Origin: Vespula vulgaris
Taxonomy: Eukaryota > Arthropoda > Insecta > Hymenoptera > Vespidae
Length of the DNA stretch: 64,000 nucleotides
Direction: 5' to 3'
Assembly (NCBI RefSeq): GCF_905475345.1
Contig: NC_066603.1
Span: forward strand, 1,234,001-1,298,000
Shown: piece after piece, positions 50,463 to 64,000 of the stretch
Layout: each line of letters opens with the position of its first letter
Position numbering within the stretch: the first letter of the stretch is position 1
Notes under the pieces: model-generated
Databases searched by the model: none
Seen by the model: only the letters and a program-made list of their open reading frames with translations
What the model was told of the DNA's origin: nothing
Made by a program: the position numbers and the translations under genes

Positions 50463-53400
50463 ACTTCGTATTTTTATTTTATACATAATGCTCGATCGAA
50501 TCCACGTTGTTTATAACAAATTAAATTGATTACATTTATATATTAAAAAAAAAAAAAAGAAAAAACAATAAATCGAAACGTCTACGAAGTTGATCTAAAA
50601 ATTGATAAACGTTTCACTCGAAATTTGTTTTTCCAAGTCGAAATAATCGTCGTTTGATTACACCGACGAATGATTTATGGATCCAACGTGTTCAACGCTG
50701 CAATAGAAAATCGTTTACGTTCATTTGATCGTTTCGTTTTAGTTAGCCAATTGTTAGAAGAAGCATCTGTCTCCTGGCTACGTGGATTGCTCCGAGCTCG
50801 CAAGATGTATTTAGAGAAACGTCTCTTTCTTCGCTTCTTACTCGGAATTCTACGAGCTCCTCTTTTCCCCTCTTCAGAATCATTTTCGTTTTGTTGGGCT
50901 TTCAACTCGAAACGAGAATAATACTTGAAAGGGAAGAAGCTGAAGAAAGAAACGAGCTGCATCATGTGCTTTATTCTTCTTCTTTTTCTTTTCTTTTTTT
51001 TCTCCTTCTAATATTCTAAACATTCTTTTCATATTATATATATATATATATGTATACATATATATTTAAAAGAAAAAATAAACATATGAAACACAATATC
51101 GATGATGCTCTATAGAAGAAAAACGATAAAGAATAAAAATAAACGACGAGTTTAGTACAGAGTTACTACAGTAGTCAAAATTTGAGAATATCTAAATTAT
51201 CTCGTCTTCGAGATTTTTCAAACTGATTCTTTCTTTTCTTTTCTTTTCTTTTTTTTTTCTTTTTGATCAGATTGTAAAACTACAAGCCTAGGGAACTTTT
51301 GGCTCATGCCATATAAATCTACTACTATTGCGTACAACGCGTTGAGATCATTTTTTTGTTTTTTTTCTTTTTCTATTCAAGTAAATTACGTGACTGATTG
51401 AGAGACTCTTGCTCGCTCTTTGGACGACAGCCAGTGCGAGATTTGCTTGCCCAGACAGTTAGACGCCTCTGATACGATTTCACCTCGTAATCATAGAACA
51501 CGTCGTAGTAAAATGTAAATAATATTTCGTTTCTTTTTTTTCTTATCTCTCCCACTCTCCTTTTCTATATCTCTCGTTTTTATTCGCACATTCTTTTACA
51601 ATAAAAACTATCTGATTGTTCGAAACTTATTATAAATCAGAATGATCGAGGTTAACCTTGACGATCAAGTTTTTTTTTTCTTTTTATATTTGCTATTAGT
51701 TATGAACGAATTCATTGTCTCTCGTGTAGGAGAGCGAAGGAAGAGTAATAAAGATGAAGTGGAAATGAATGGAAATAGATTTTTTCCCTTCTCTTTCTGT
51801 TTTTATTTCTTTTTCTTTTCTTTTTTTTTTTTTTTTTTTTTCTTTTCGTTAGCCTTCACGATAGAAACGTCACCAACATTGGCACTAGTCTGTACGAGAA
51901 CCGATCTAAGATTAACTAGCGGAAATACGATTGTATTTCAATCGAGTTACGAGAATGATTTTAAAAGGCAACCTGTATCACTCTAACGTTTTACTAACGT
52001 TTGTTTAAACCTAACAAACTTGAAGGAACTCGATCTAATGACCTTAATCTCTATCCGATTCTTTTAATTTACGAAGGTCCCTATCGTCCTCTTGTTTACA
52101 TTATTTATACGTGGAAAATTTTTTATAGATGACACGTGGCAAAAGTATATCCTATATTCTTCCTCGAAATGGATCGAAACTAATAATACGCTATATTTAT
52201 GCGTTGTAAATTGTAATAGAATTTAACTGAAAAGTATTCGAATTTTTAGAAACGATCGATTTATTTTTCCGAGAAATCAAATTCCACGTTGTTATTTCTA
52301 TGTTTTCTTCTCTCTTTTTCTCTCTTCCTCTTTCTCTCTCTCTCTCTTTTTCTCTTTAACAAGTTCGTAGTAACGTGCGTGGGAGGTGAGGGTGTGGAGG
52401 GATGTGAGGATAGAGGGAAAAGCCAATAATTATTTCTTAAAATAAGCTCTGTGATACTCGACGTGAGCCAATAAAAAGAAAGAAAAAGAAATAACCCACA
52501 CGCGTGCACACATATTGAAATAAGCGCGTCGGATATGTTGAGTAAGTTCAAGCCTTGAAACGTGACTTAATCCTCTCCTATGTGAGTAGAATCCAAATTT
52601 CAATAACTTGTATCAGCGAGTTCGTTCGAAAGTGTCTACATCTCCAACTTAATTAACTTCGTCTCCGACGCTACGAGCAATTAATTATGAATATTCTTAT
52701 GCTACCGCGAGAGAAACGGAGAGAGAGAGAGGGAGAGGTTTTTTTCTTTTTTTCTTTTAATTATGCGCATAATATCAAGGAACATATCACTTTGAATATG
52801 ATGTAAATTTTTCGAGCTTTTCCACACCCATTATATTTTCCTACGTATAGATATATATATATACATAATACGTATATATAGATAAATAATGAAAAGTAGA
52901 TTCTCTAGTTCATTTTGAACGAACATTATATGTTCATTAAAAGTATAAACGAACGATGTTCCTTGAAAATGAACAAGAAAGCGTTATGGAGAAATAAACT
53001 TTCTCTCTCTCTGTCTTTTTCGAAGTCGTGACCTTTAAGAACCCACGTTTGAAAAAAATGTTTGTCTGCATGAAAATATAGTATACATATATACATATGC
53101 ATATACATAAATATATATGTACATATAAACATGTCTTTAACGCGTGAGGTAAACACGTCGTGTCTTTCTGAAAAAAAATTATCTGGCTATCATAAAATTG
53201 TTTACGATGTTCTTATTATCTACGATAAGAGGTTATTTATGTCGGATATATAATAAAATATAAATATATAATAAAATATATGTATATACATATATATCTA
53301 TATAAATTATAACTTTTACTATCATTTTTCTTTAATTAATCTCAACATAACATATTTTTTATCGATTTAATTAAGCAAGAAAATAATCTTATATAATTAT

Positions 53401-53960
53401 AATGTTTCGTCAACTAATTCCGCTGATTATCGTAATTTTATTTTTTTCTTTGCATATTGTTCTCTTTGTTTTTTGTTTTTCATTCCTTTCCTCATACGAA
53501 TTAAATAATATCTAATAACATTGGGTAGTCTTTGTTATCCGTTAGTTTAATTGCAGATTGTTTTTACTCGTGATACAAGTTTCGGCCTTGCCGAAAGCAC
53601 AGCGTAACTCGATAAATAACGTAAACAAAGCATAGATTACGTCGGAATACGACGATAGAAGGGTAGAAAAAGTAAGAGTCGGGTAGGAGAAAGGGTGGGA
53701 GGAGACTGGAAGGAGATGGGAGGAGAGGGTAGTAGTAGGTTATCGAACTGGACCTCTCGAAGAGACTTATGATATATGCAGACACATTTCTACGATTCTT
53801 CTCCATTTTTTTATCCCTTCTAGTTATAATTATATGTAAATCGATATCTGGTATCGCTCACAGGTCAATGGCATCGTGTAGAAAATCCGGTTCGCGCAAT
53901 AGAACATGCGAATAATTTGTCCGCTTATCTTTGATATTTATCCTTTTTATTTTTAATATC

Positions 53961-53961
53961 A

Positions 53962-53997
<36 letters not shown>

Positions 53998-53998
53998 A
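53961..53998. repeat. (AAAG)n microsatellite
   Basis: About nine uninterrupted AAAG units. Confidence 0.95.
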
Positions 53999-54438
53999 TA
54001 ATAAAGCAATCGAGATACATTATGTACTTAGATTATTTTTCTTCTTATCGATCATCGTAAAGAAAAAAAGAAAGTGAGTAAGTAAGTAAGAAAAGAAAAA
54101 GGAGAACGTCATTTAGCACGAGGCTTATCAACGTGATCAACAATACATTATCGTCATTTATAATGACTCAGAAACTTGCAAAATAGTTTATTTTTAGTAT
54201 TAGGTTAGCTCATCTTTTGATTCAATGACTTTTCGAAGGAGAAATGAAAAAGGGAAGTAACAATATATATAGATACGTAGATACATACATACATACATAC
54301 ATATATATATATATATACGTACGTATACACGTGTACACGTAGCTCTTTTCTAACGTCTGCCTGGGTCATTTGCATAATGATAACGAGCAATGCGTTCTAT
54401 ACATATGTAGGCTTATATATACGTCTATCTTTATCTTT

Positions 54439-54442
<4 letters not shown>

Positions 54443-54507
<65 letters not shown>
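54443..54507. repeat. (TC)n microsatellite
   Basis: Pure TC run of about 32 units. Confidence 0.95.
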
Positions 54508-54511
<4 letters not shown>

Positions 54512-54822
54512 AATCTTTCCTTCTCGCTTCATCCCACGTAATTTCAACGCGATTCGATCCACCAGTTTGCCACCCACCCGAGACGTCAACATCAAGCTGC
54601 TAACATACTCTCAGCACGCGGAAACGAGTTCTCTTGCGTTCTTGTCTCTTGGTATATGTGTGTATTTATGTATGTGTATATATATATCTATATACCTACC
54701 GCAGCGCGCAAGAGCTTAGATTCTTATCTCTCCTTCGAATCAGACGTTTCCAACGTGGCAATGGAAACTTTTACTGGCTAAGAAAATGCTAAGAATATGT
54801 ATCTGAATATTTAGTTTTCTTT

Positions 54823-54848
54823 GATCGATCGATCGATCGATCGATCGA
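54823..54848. repeat. (GATC)n repeat
   Basis: Six to seven GATC units, self-complementary throughout. Confidence 0.9.
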
Positions 54849-55166
54849 GCGTTCGATCTTTTACGATATACATACATATAACTAATTCATTTTCTAGGCG
54901 TTGTTCCCTATTAAGAGACTTATCGAAATATATTGTCATTAATAATCAATGAACGTCACTCTCGTACGTTTTTGACCCTGCACCGTTTAAGGTGCGTCTC
55001 TATCTCTCTCTGTTTCTTTTATCCACGCAAAGAACACGTGGGTGCAAGCAGTTAATTAAATAACCTTTATCCTTAATAGGCAATCACAATCGTCCTTTCG
55101 ATACCGTACGTACATAGGACGTCTCGATTTCAATCGATCCTTTTATATCTTTTTATTACTCTATCG

Positions 55167-55210
<44 letters not shown>
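55167..55210. repeat. (TA)n microsatellite
   Basis: Pure TA run of about 22 units. Confidence 0.95.
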
Positions 55211-55219
<9 letters not shown>

Positions 55220-57744
55220 TGTATATCGAGAGAAATTAATCAATTCTATTTGTTGTTAGACCGATTATAAATCGATAAGCAATCACGATTGATTGAAAAA
55301 TCAATCACGTATTTATACATATACATATGTATGCAAGTGAAACATTGTTAGCGTAGGACTTAACGATAAAGAAACTTCTAACCGGTTTAGAGTGAGTCGC
55401 TTTCGATCTATCGGTAGGTATGATGAAACAACAAGTTGCTTCCAGATGAGACGGGATAAAATCGAATAGCGAATCTAACCCTCTTCTCTTCTCTATTCCC
55501 CTTCTCTCTATTACGTTTAAACGATGACCCACTCCTGTAGTTCTTCGCTTATATCCGCCTGACTCACGCGAACCAGCATCCCTCGAATCAATTATTTTAT
55601 TATCCATTACGGTAATCCCAGAACGAGTCGTCGTTTATTAGCAATTTCATTAAATCTAAAATGTAGGCTCAAGACCGTTCTAGATCTTTGAAAATTCGAT
55701 AATAATTTTTAATAAATCTTTTGATAATTAATTAATTAAATACGTCTTTTAAGAGAGGCTCAAAAGTTTCTCAATGATTTTAAATATCAATTACGTTAAC
55801 ATTTGTTAATGCCAATCGTTAACGTGCTAGGCTCGTTGTTTCGCAATTCGGAGGACAGAAAAAAGAATGAAGAAAAGAGAGAATGAACTCTCGAAAGGTC
55901 TTAAAAAGAAATTATTCGAAGTTGAGTAAAATTTCAAGGGAAACACGTGACTATCGACGATTAATACGGATCATTTCTTTTCTTTTTTCGTTTTAATACA
56001 AATATAACATTTTCTCTGTAAACTCATGTAATTATGTAGGTATGTATCTTCGCGCGTTCAAACATTTGAAATTTAATTATTGTCTCTCTGATCACGCGTT
56101 TAACGGAGGCTTCTGTTGTATCTGCACACAAAATTTATTCCGTGCATATACACACATACATAACACTCGTACAGATCTTACGTAATGATCACTCGAAGCA
56201 ATATCAGAATTTTCCGTGTAGTAAATTATCGGTACGAGCTTGTACGATGAGATACCTATCTTGTCTTTGACAATTATTTTTTATCGACTCAATTTTTCTT
56301 TTTTTCGTTCTTTTTTCTTCTACCTCTTTCTCTCTCTAATATAAAAATAGCGCGTGCATTATAATAATAGTTAGCGTTACGACGTTATACTCCATCCATG
56401 TTAAAAGATCTCCGTCTTTTTCTTCTTTCATTGTCTGCTCTCCTTTCCTTCGCAAAGAACTTTCCTTTCGCTTGGCCTTTTCCGTTCTTGTAAGTTGTAG
56501 GTAGTAGTTACTACTTCGAAGCCACCACACGTGAATTATCCATTCGGTCGAACGTGCCGACATTAAAAGAGCAAACGATTCACGTTATTTATCATTGATT
56601 TCTTGTAGCTGTTACCAACGACATTATCGTCAACATTTTTCTCCCTTTTTTCCTTGCATAACGAAACGAGTGGAAGAAAGAAAAATGAGGGAAAACAGAA
56701 AAAGGAAGTAAGAAAATTGAGGAAAGTTGTGTTCTTGCAAAAAGAAAAAAAACAAAGAAAAAATAACCAAGTGAAAATAAAAATTCGAGGAAACACAGGT
56801 CGTGCCGTTCAAACTGTTTCTAGATGCTCCTAATTTTACAATTTGGAAAAGAAAAGAATACAAAAAAGAGAGAAAGAAAGAAAGAAAAACAAATTAATCT
56901 ATATAAAAGTTTCTCAGAAAGAGATTAAATCGATCCTATTTATTTTTTCTTTTTAAATCAAATTACTTTGAGACAATTCTTGGTATTCTAAACAAAATTG
57001 AAGAAAATATCTTAGAAGATATTTTTCGAGCAGAATACTTCTTGCTTTATCATTAATCTTCTTTACGTAGAAATCGTTATCTCTTAATGAACTTCATTTG
57101 GGAATACGAATTTGCTTTTTTAACAAGTATCCATATATCATTTGCTTGTATACACCGTTATAGTCCCCTCCTTCTGTCTTCTTCATCTCTTCATCCAATC
57201 GTCTTAGTCTTTTTGATTTTTTTATTTTATCTCCCAAAACTGACTCGATCGAGTCATATTATCGAATATAGAAGAGAGAAAAAAAGATTGTTTTCATATA
57301 ACACTTGAGGATACATTTAAAACGCATGTACGTAATTAAATGTATACATTTATATAGACACGCACACACATATACATATATATTCGTCGATGACATGTCT
57401 CAGATTAAATTATCTCCCATTGAGAGTTTTTCGTTCGTTATCCAATGTATGATGATCTTTCGAGTGTTGCCGTGTGACAACGTAATTGATCGATACACAT
57501 ACCTATGATATTATATTGTACGATTAGATTGTTTATGATATATAATTTTTATCTTTTATCTATTTAACATTCCTTTTATTCTAAGTACGTTTCTATGAAA
57601 GAAAGAAGAAAACGTTAAAGAAAAAAAATAGAGAACGTATACGGTGCGTTCTTTTATTATTTTATAAAAAGAAAAGAAAAATATAAATAAATATGGACGA
57701 TAAGTATGTCGTAATATCAGAACAAAATTCGTACGTTTGATGCG

Positions 57745-57806
57745 TAGGGTAATGTTCAGCGTGGTTGCTTGTTGGTCCCAACCTTGCAGGTTCAAATCCC
57801 TTTCTC
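57745..57806 (+). pseudogene. tRNA-like remnant with perfect B box
   Basis: GGTTCAAATCC at 57,789-57,799 fits the polymerase III B box exactly, and ATGTTCAGCGTGG at 57,752-57,764 resembles a weak A box. The two boxes are closer than in a normal tRNA, and no acceptor stem pairs around them. It may be a decayed tRNA or the head of a tRNA-derived SINE; chance is also possible. Confidence 0.3.
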
Positions 57807-60800
57807 TTCTCTTGAAAGATTTTTATTTCAAAAATAGTTCGTACGTCTTTTTCTATCTATCTCCTCTCTTATTCCTCTCTTTCTCTCTTCACTTTGTGGG
57901 TTGTAACAAATTTATTATCTGCGTGATATAAAGTCTCTCTCTCTCTCTCTCTCTCTCTTTAGTCACTAATGTGTTGTCTGTGCGCGATATGTAATAACGC
58001 ACAGTCGTCAAGGGTGACTAATATCAAATGATTTGATTATCGGGCCGAAATCCAAAGCCAGTATTCTTTGCCTTTTCAATGGTACGAGTATTGGATACCT
58101 CGGTCACAAATTATTTTTCTTTTTCTTTTTTCGTTTTCTTTCTCTTGTCTTACTTGAATTTATCTACGTGAAAAAAACTTATCTACGGAAAATAATCTAC
58201 GTAAAAAGTGGATAATAATTAAAAAAAAAAAAAAAAGAAAAAACGAATGATACAAGGAAAAAGACAAATAAATGAAAGAGAAGGAACGAAAAGATTTTCG
58301 CTTATCGGAGAGGGAAATAAATAAAATAAATAAATAAATAAATAATAAAAACAGAGCAAAACGACATAACAAGGAAAGAAAAATAATTGAAGGAGAAAGA
58401 GGACGAAACGAGAAGATTTCCGTAGTGAGAGATTGATAACATTGGTTTCGAAAAAGAATACGTTATTTTAATTTGTTTTCATTCGTATATTCATACACGA
58501 GGAAGAATGATTAAGCAACGAACACCAACGCACTCGTTGCAAAGTCTGATATCGTTGAATATCGCTGGTAGTAATGTGCCAATAAATAAAAATGTATCTT
58601 GTTGTAAGGTAGTAATTTTTCTGGTCGACGTGGGTTTTGAGAAAATGAAAAAGAGAATGAATAAATAGAAGAAAAAGAGAAAAATACGAGAGGTGATTTA
58701 TAAGTTTCTCGAGAGACAAACAAGAGAGAAATAGAGAAAAAAAAGTTAATGTTTATACTTTAGTAACAGACGTGTACATAAACATTATTATCATTGTGTA
58801 AATAAACGAAACAACTAAGAGGAAGGAAAACAGAACAATTCTAATTATTTTAATCGCGTAAAAGAAATACCTATTATACGCTAGTTTGGTTCTGCGAAAA
58901 GATGTTCATAGAAAAACATGTGTGCTGTGTGTTATGCGCTAATCCACTTGATTTGATAATCGATGCGAGTCGTACGAGCGTATCATCATTATCATCGTCA
59001 TCATCATCATCAGTGTCGTCATTAACGAAGCCGGTCGTGTGACTAAGCAGCCATTGTTACGTATATACATGTACGTGCGAACATATATACGCACATATAT
59101 ACATACATACATAAATGTATATATATCCCGCGTATACCTAGAAATCTGTCTTTTAAAATCTGCTCCAAAAATAAAAGTTATGTCTTACGTTAGCTCGAAA
59201 GCTGCTCACTAAAATATAAAGCTATTAACGATTTATTTATAGTTGAACTATTCATTGTCGATCAGCTGTTTCGAAAAGCTATCTATCTATTTATCTATGT
59301 CTCTTTGTCTATTTCACTCTTACTTATTTTAACGAAGCTCTTACGATCTTTATGAATGAACCGAAGGTTTTTTAATCGAGACATCACACGCACACAATTG
59401 CGAATAAAAATTGATCTCGCCGATCGTTGCTCCGATTTTGTTGTCCTCTTTGTAATCTTTTTCGGATTTTCGAATATCCATGTTCTCGCAGGTGTAACGT
59501 GAACGATCGACACGAAACTCGACGGAGCTTTGCAAAAGGATCCACGTCATCGTTTTACGGTTCTCTGCTCGCGGTGAAAGTGTCGAGCTCGCTACGAAAC
59601 GGAGCAGAAACTCGTCGTTTAAATGTTCGTTCGTGTTATTCGCGAACGTACTATGGCTCGACTCTCGAAATATAAATACTTACGTACCTACCTACCTATA
59701 TAAGTATTTTCATTATCGCATAATTCCAACAAGATGGGAATAAAGAGAGAGATTTATGTATTATCGATAACGCAAATGACATTACATACGATTATGTGGC
59801 GAACGAATTTACGTACATACATACTTGCATAAAGCAGAAAAGTGCGTTTTGTAGGTTTCAGCGTTTTCTTGAAATTATCTGTGCTTCGTGTGCGGTAACG
59901 TTTCGAATATACTTGAAACTCTTACTAATCATTTTGTTGACTCCATCTAAATGCTCTAATGAACGTCACGCTTCTTTCGTTTCGTTTGTGCGAATGACCA
60001 GGAACGACTAGGTTGCCTCGTAATCAGGACTTCGTCATCGAAATTCAAACGACTCTTTCCTGTTCTCTTTCCCCCTTTTCTCCATCGTTTTTTTTCTCGT
60101 AATTTGTTAGTTAACCTATTACGGAACGTAGAATGAAAACACACAGATATACACACACACATATAAACAGACATGTTGTCGATTGTGAATTGTATACATA
60201 CATACGTATAACCTTACTATTATCGATCACGATTTCCTTGTGTCCTATTATTTGCTCGTATCAATCGACGAACTTCTCTGTATTAACTGTAAACACATAT
60301 ATCGTTAACGTACAATATGTCCTGATATTCTGAATACGTTGTTTGTAATAGTAGAGTAGGTAACGCAACACCGGAATCACGTGTTTAAAACGAGCACGAG
60401 TCTAACGTGTGCTGCAGTTAACTTCTAAAGCACGATCAACGAGAACTCGTTTCATGTGCGTTATTGAAAAATATATAATATTCATATAAAGAATTTCAAG
60501 AAATTTAATTAATTCATTTGTATATACGATAATCATGATTTTATTTATAAATCATGGAACGAATAAATTCGCTATTGTATATATACATATAGAAATATCT
60601 ACGCAATAAGATGAGCCGGTAATCACGCGAGTGATCTAAATTATACATCGTATTTTTTCTTTTCGAGGAATGATTCATCGACAAAACGGAATCAACAAAA
60701 AAGAAAACCATGTTTTTTAATATAACGAAATGACTTGTTAGAATTCTTTCGTAATGAAATGTTATTTATAATGAGGATCAATCAAAGTTTAAGAAACAGG

Positions 60801-63618
60801 TGTTTCTTTGTAACGTTATGTAAATGTCTTTATGCAACTACATCTGCATTTAAATATTTATATATATATATGTGCTTGTGTATGTGTGTGTGTGTGCGTG
60901 CGTGCGTGTGCGTGTGTATGGACTTATCGTTTAATCAAAACGTATGTTCGTCAGACAAGTTGGCAGACCGATATTACAATGCGCCTTCTCTCTATTTAGA
61001 GGGCATTTAAATCATTGCTTCAATTAAGCTAATATAACCGAAGGAAAGACCCCCTACGAGGTTCATCGATATGCACGCGCATATCACGCGATTCGTTTAG
61101 CGTGTCAGAAATTCTTTAGCTTCTGACGAAACGAATAAATTGAAAGAAGATCTTTACCGTAATATCGTTCAAACGATTCAAACGATATAATACTTATGCA
61201 TATAGATACATGATATAAGTTCAAGGATGATTAAAAAGAAAAAAAAAAAAGAAAACTTTTTCGAACAAAGTGATTCAACTTTCTGAACGAAATTTATCAT
61301 TTCGTTTATCACTAAACACAAAATAAAAATTTTCCGACATAATTGAATTTTAACAGGAACATCAAAAACAGATATTGGAAAGATTAAAATATGTATGTAT
61401 GTATGTTTAATACTTATTTATCGTGATCTCGTTATGAGATTGCATGTAACGAAGATATCAAAGTAATTGAATTTCACGACATCGAAAGATATCCTCGATG
61501 AGATTAGATTAGATTAGATGTTTTACACATTGCGTTATCTAGATCGAAAGACTTTCTATAATTTGTCTTCTTTTTATATACAGTTTTTTTTGCCTTGTAA
61601 ATATTAACGAAAATTTTATTTCGATTACTTCCCTTATCTATTTTTCTTCTTCTTCCATTTGCATTCTGTAAAAAAAGAAAAATTGTGATAAACGATAAAC
61701 CTGCAAGACGTACATATGTATATATCTATGCACGTTCGTACATACGTTAGTTCGCTTCTTCGTTCTTTCGTTCGTTCGTTCGTTCGTTCTTACTATCGTT
61801 CTAAAAACGAAGCAACGTGTTCGTTATCGCGTGTTACGAAGTGCGTAAATATCTTTAGCGAGCAAAGTCGAAGAAAGTTATTATCTTTTATGTTAGTTTA
61901 ACTCGTGAATGTCTTGGTAAGGGTAAGATGATTTTCGATTCATCGATCATCAATATTTATTTTGTTTGTTCGAAATTTATAGGAATGAGCATATATATAT
62001 ATATACACATACATACATACATATATTATTATTTCATATTTCTTGAATCGAGAAGTTGGATGACTTCGGGATTTTATTCGGTCAATTTTATTCAAAGAGA
62101 AATAAAATTGATTGGAAAGATATTGGATATATGTAGGAAGAATCAAAAGAGGTTTCGTTATTTCTAGAGGTCGAAAGATCCCTTTTCTTGACGTCAAAAT
62201 TCCGATCTATGAACAACAAATCTAATCATTCATCTTTTCATTCGACGTATGAAAAGATCTAACCCATTAGATCGAAACGATAAAAGAAGATATTATTTTT
62301 TTTCAGATTTCACAAACAAAATGTAGATTAACTTTGTCTATTATGTATAATACTGAATGTTCGTTTTACAATATTCATTTATATATTCAGCCAGTCGTGT
62401 AAATTATTTGGAATTTCAAATAAACATAACATTGAAATAAAATAAAAAAAAATAGATACTACAACGCAAATCGAAATTGTTGATATAGATGTATGATACG
62501 CTAAATAAATAAATGATTATTGTGTAAGATGTATGTAAACAATAATACTAGAATAATACGCATATTTTCGATTTGATCTCATTGCGTATCGAGCTTTACG
62601 AGGACGCGTAAGAAATGGCCAATTCAAGCCGAGTAAAATTCCAACACGCAAAAGCGTGTGACGTATTCGCCGTTTCTTCCATTAGATTTTCTCGTGTTTC
62701 TCTATCCTTTCTCTTCTCTTCTTCTTCTTTTTTTATTTTTTTTTTCGTTGCTCGCTGTAATTCTTCGGAAGCTGCATTGCACAGATAGTTCTTGATAATT
62801 TAACATCGTCCAGAAACGTTTTTCTTCGTTGATACGTTCAGTTGGTCGAACTGCTAATCTAACAAAATTCTAATTAGCATTGTATTGCAACGAAGGAAAA
62901 AAAAGAAAAAATATTCTAGTATTAGATAAGATATAATGATAAATAGCACTTCCGGGTATACGAATAAAACACTGATATAGAATAATTTTTATTTATATAA
63001 AAATATACTCATTTTTTATATATATATATATGCGTGTGTGTATATATTTTTATTTTTACCGTAAAACATTTTTCTTCACTTTAATTTCTCGACTACCATT
63101 CCGATTAAATGTTATCGATGATATTCGGGTCGAATCGTTCATCATTTTTCGAAAACAAGTCCAAGGTGCAAGAAGCTTGAGAAAGGTACATTGTATATTA
63201 CGAATATATAGAGTTATACGAGTATACATATGTGAACAAAGTATCTCGTTAATATTATGTAATATTAATATAATTTGTAAACAAATGTTACAAATTCGAG
63301 CACTTAATACGACCGCGATTCTGTAAAATAATATCGTAAGATCGTATTTAGGTAAACTATGATGAACTAGATAATTGTAATTTTCAATTAAAAGAAATAA
63401 TATCTAAAGGAAACGCGATCATTGTTATCGAATCGATCGATCACGCTAAAAACCATCGTATCACTTAACACTGTTATTTTCGAGCTCGATATTTTATTCC
63501 CAATGGAGATTAGGTGTGTTGCGATCGATTTGGCTTCTCGTCGATGCATACACGCTCACATCGTCATCGAAGATCACCGAGAGATTAATCGCTTGGCTTG
63601 GCTACGGCGACACGGGCT

Positions 63619-63642
63619 GAATACATACATATGTATGTATTC
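63619..63642. other. Perfect 24-bp palindrome
   Basis: A perfect palindrome starts GAATACATAC, is centred on ATAT between 63,630 and 63,631, and ends GTATGTATTC. It is followed at once by a run of seven Gs. It sits in a locally GC-richer patch. Confidence 0.8.
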
Positions 63643-64000
63643 GGGGGGGTTGAACTGGAGCTGGGGGGGAGGGGATCAGGAGACCGCTAGTTCACGTTGT
63701 CATGACGACCCGAAGGGTTCCCATTCTTCCTCTCTTGCACTCCAAACAGGAGCTTTCGTGAGGAGAACGCCCTTCAAAAGGTCGCCCTTCGATCATTTCG
63801 AGAGATCCTCCAGTCTTTTTCAACTCTTCTGATTATTCTAAATTATTTTGAATATCTTAAACATTAATTTACATTTTTTAAACGTTAAATATTCTTGGAA
63901 TAACAAATATAAAATATATTACATAAGATTATATCTTGAAATAATTATGTATATATATATATGTATGAGTCAAGAGTTTCGAGACGATCTTAAAAATCAA

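Larger units (their letters stand above)
50463..64000. other. AT-rich non-coding DNA with microsatellites
   Basis: About 13.5 kb with no open frame I can recognise as a protein and no convincing splice-linked exon set. It could be intergenic or intronic for a gene outside the window. Two GC-richer patches, about 50,670-50,930 and 63,520-63,820, stand out and are discussed separately. Small microsatellites include (CT)n at 57,933-57,958 and a GTTC tract at 61,767-61,789. Confidence 0.5.

Noticed and set aside
63422..63832. 136-codon plus-strand frame at the right edge
   Set aside because: It resembles no family I know, runs through a palindrome and G runs, and has no splice or conservation evidence; kept only as a composition anomaly.

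Overview
The window is eukaryotic and almost certainly from an insect. It has single-copy, intron-bearing insect genes, an AT-rich background full of microsatellites, and one intronless tRNA gene. The base composition, compact introns and CpG-rich satellites fit an aculeate hymenopteran such as a wasp, bee or ant; that placement is inference. No bacterial, viral or transposon coding region was recognised.

Layout. (1) From 1 to about 26,010 there is no convincing gene, only a composite block of satellite DNA. It holds six copies of a long imperfect module rich in palindromes (C1 at 620-1,500; C2-C6 at 4,376-9,890). Between C1 and C2 sit an 18-bp minisatellite (A, 1,645-1,798) and a 54-bp array (B, 1,805-4,375). 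Then come an 11-copy ~250-bp array (D, 9,895-12,550), a nested array of about 40 units (E, 12,740-24,660) built as a 142-bp segment plus n copies of a 78-bp subrepeat (n = 1, 2 or 4), and a short dimeric array (F, 24,690-26,010). (2) 26-29.4 kb is plain AT-rich intergenic sequence. (3) 29.4-35.1 kb carries two convergent genes: a FAM114A-family gene (+, 4 exons, 670 aa) and the nucleoporin gene Nup58 (-, 7 exons, 485 aa). (4) 35.1-43.6 kb is intergenic sequence packed with microsatellites. (5) 43.6-48.9 kb holds a complete small optic lobes/calpain-15 gene (-, 10 exons, 1,420 aa, seven RanBP2-type zinc fingers, intact Cys-His-Asn triad). (6) A tRNA-Arg(TCT) lies at 50,352-50,424. (7) The rest, to 64,000, is AT-rich non-coding sequence with microsatellites and one tRNA-like remnant.

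The most interesting part is the satellite block. Arrays with unrelated unit lengths reuse the same hairpin arms, GCACGA with TCGTGC and AAGTCC with GGACTT. Some stems keep pairing although both arms have changed. Array E also carries, in its 78-bp subrepeats, a motif matching 8 of the 9 essential bases of the mammalian CENP-B box, a constant 18-bp paired CGAATCGT box, and a TATATATA stretch in every unit. A (peri)centromeric satellite or an rDNA-spacer-like enhancer/promoter array are the two hypotheses I would test first; neither is proven here.

The three protein genes have no obvious joint function: one is Golgi-associated or uncharacterised, one is a nuclear pore component and one is a cytosolic protease. 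All three gene models were joined by hand from GT-AG splice sites, and every join keeps the reading frame.
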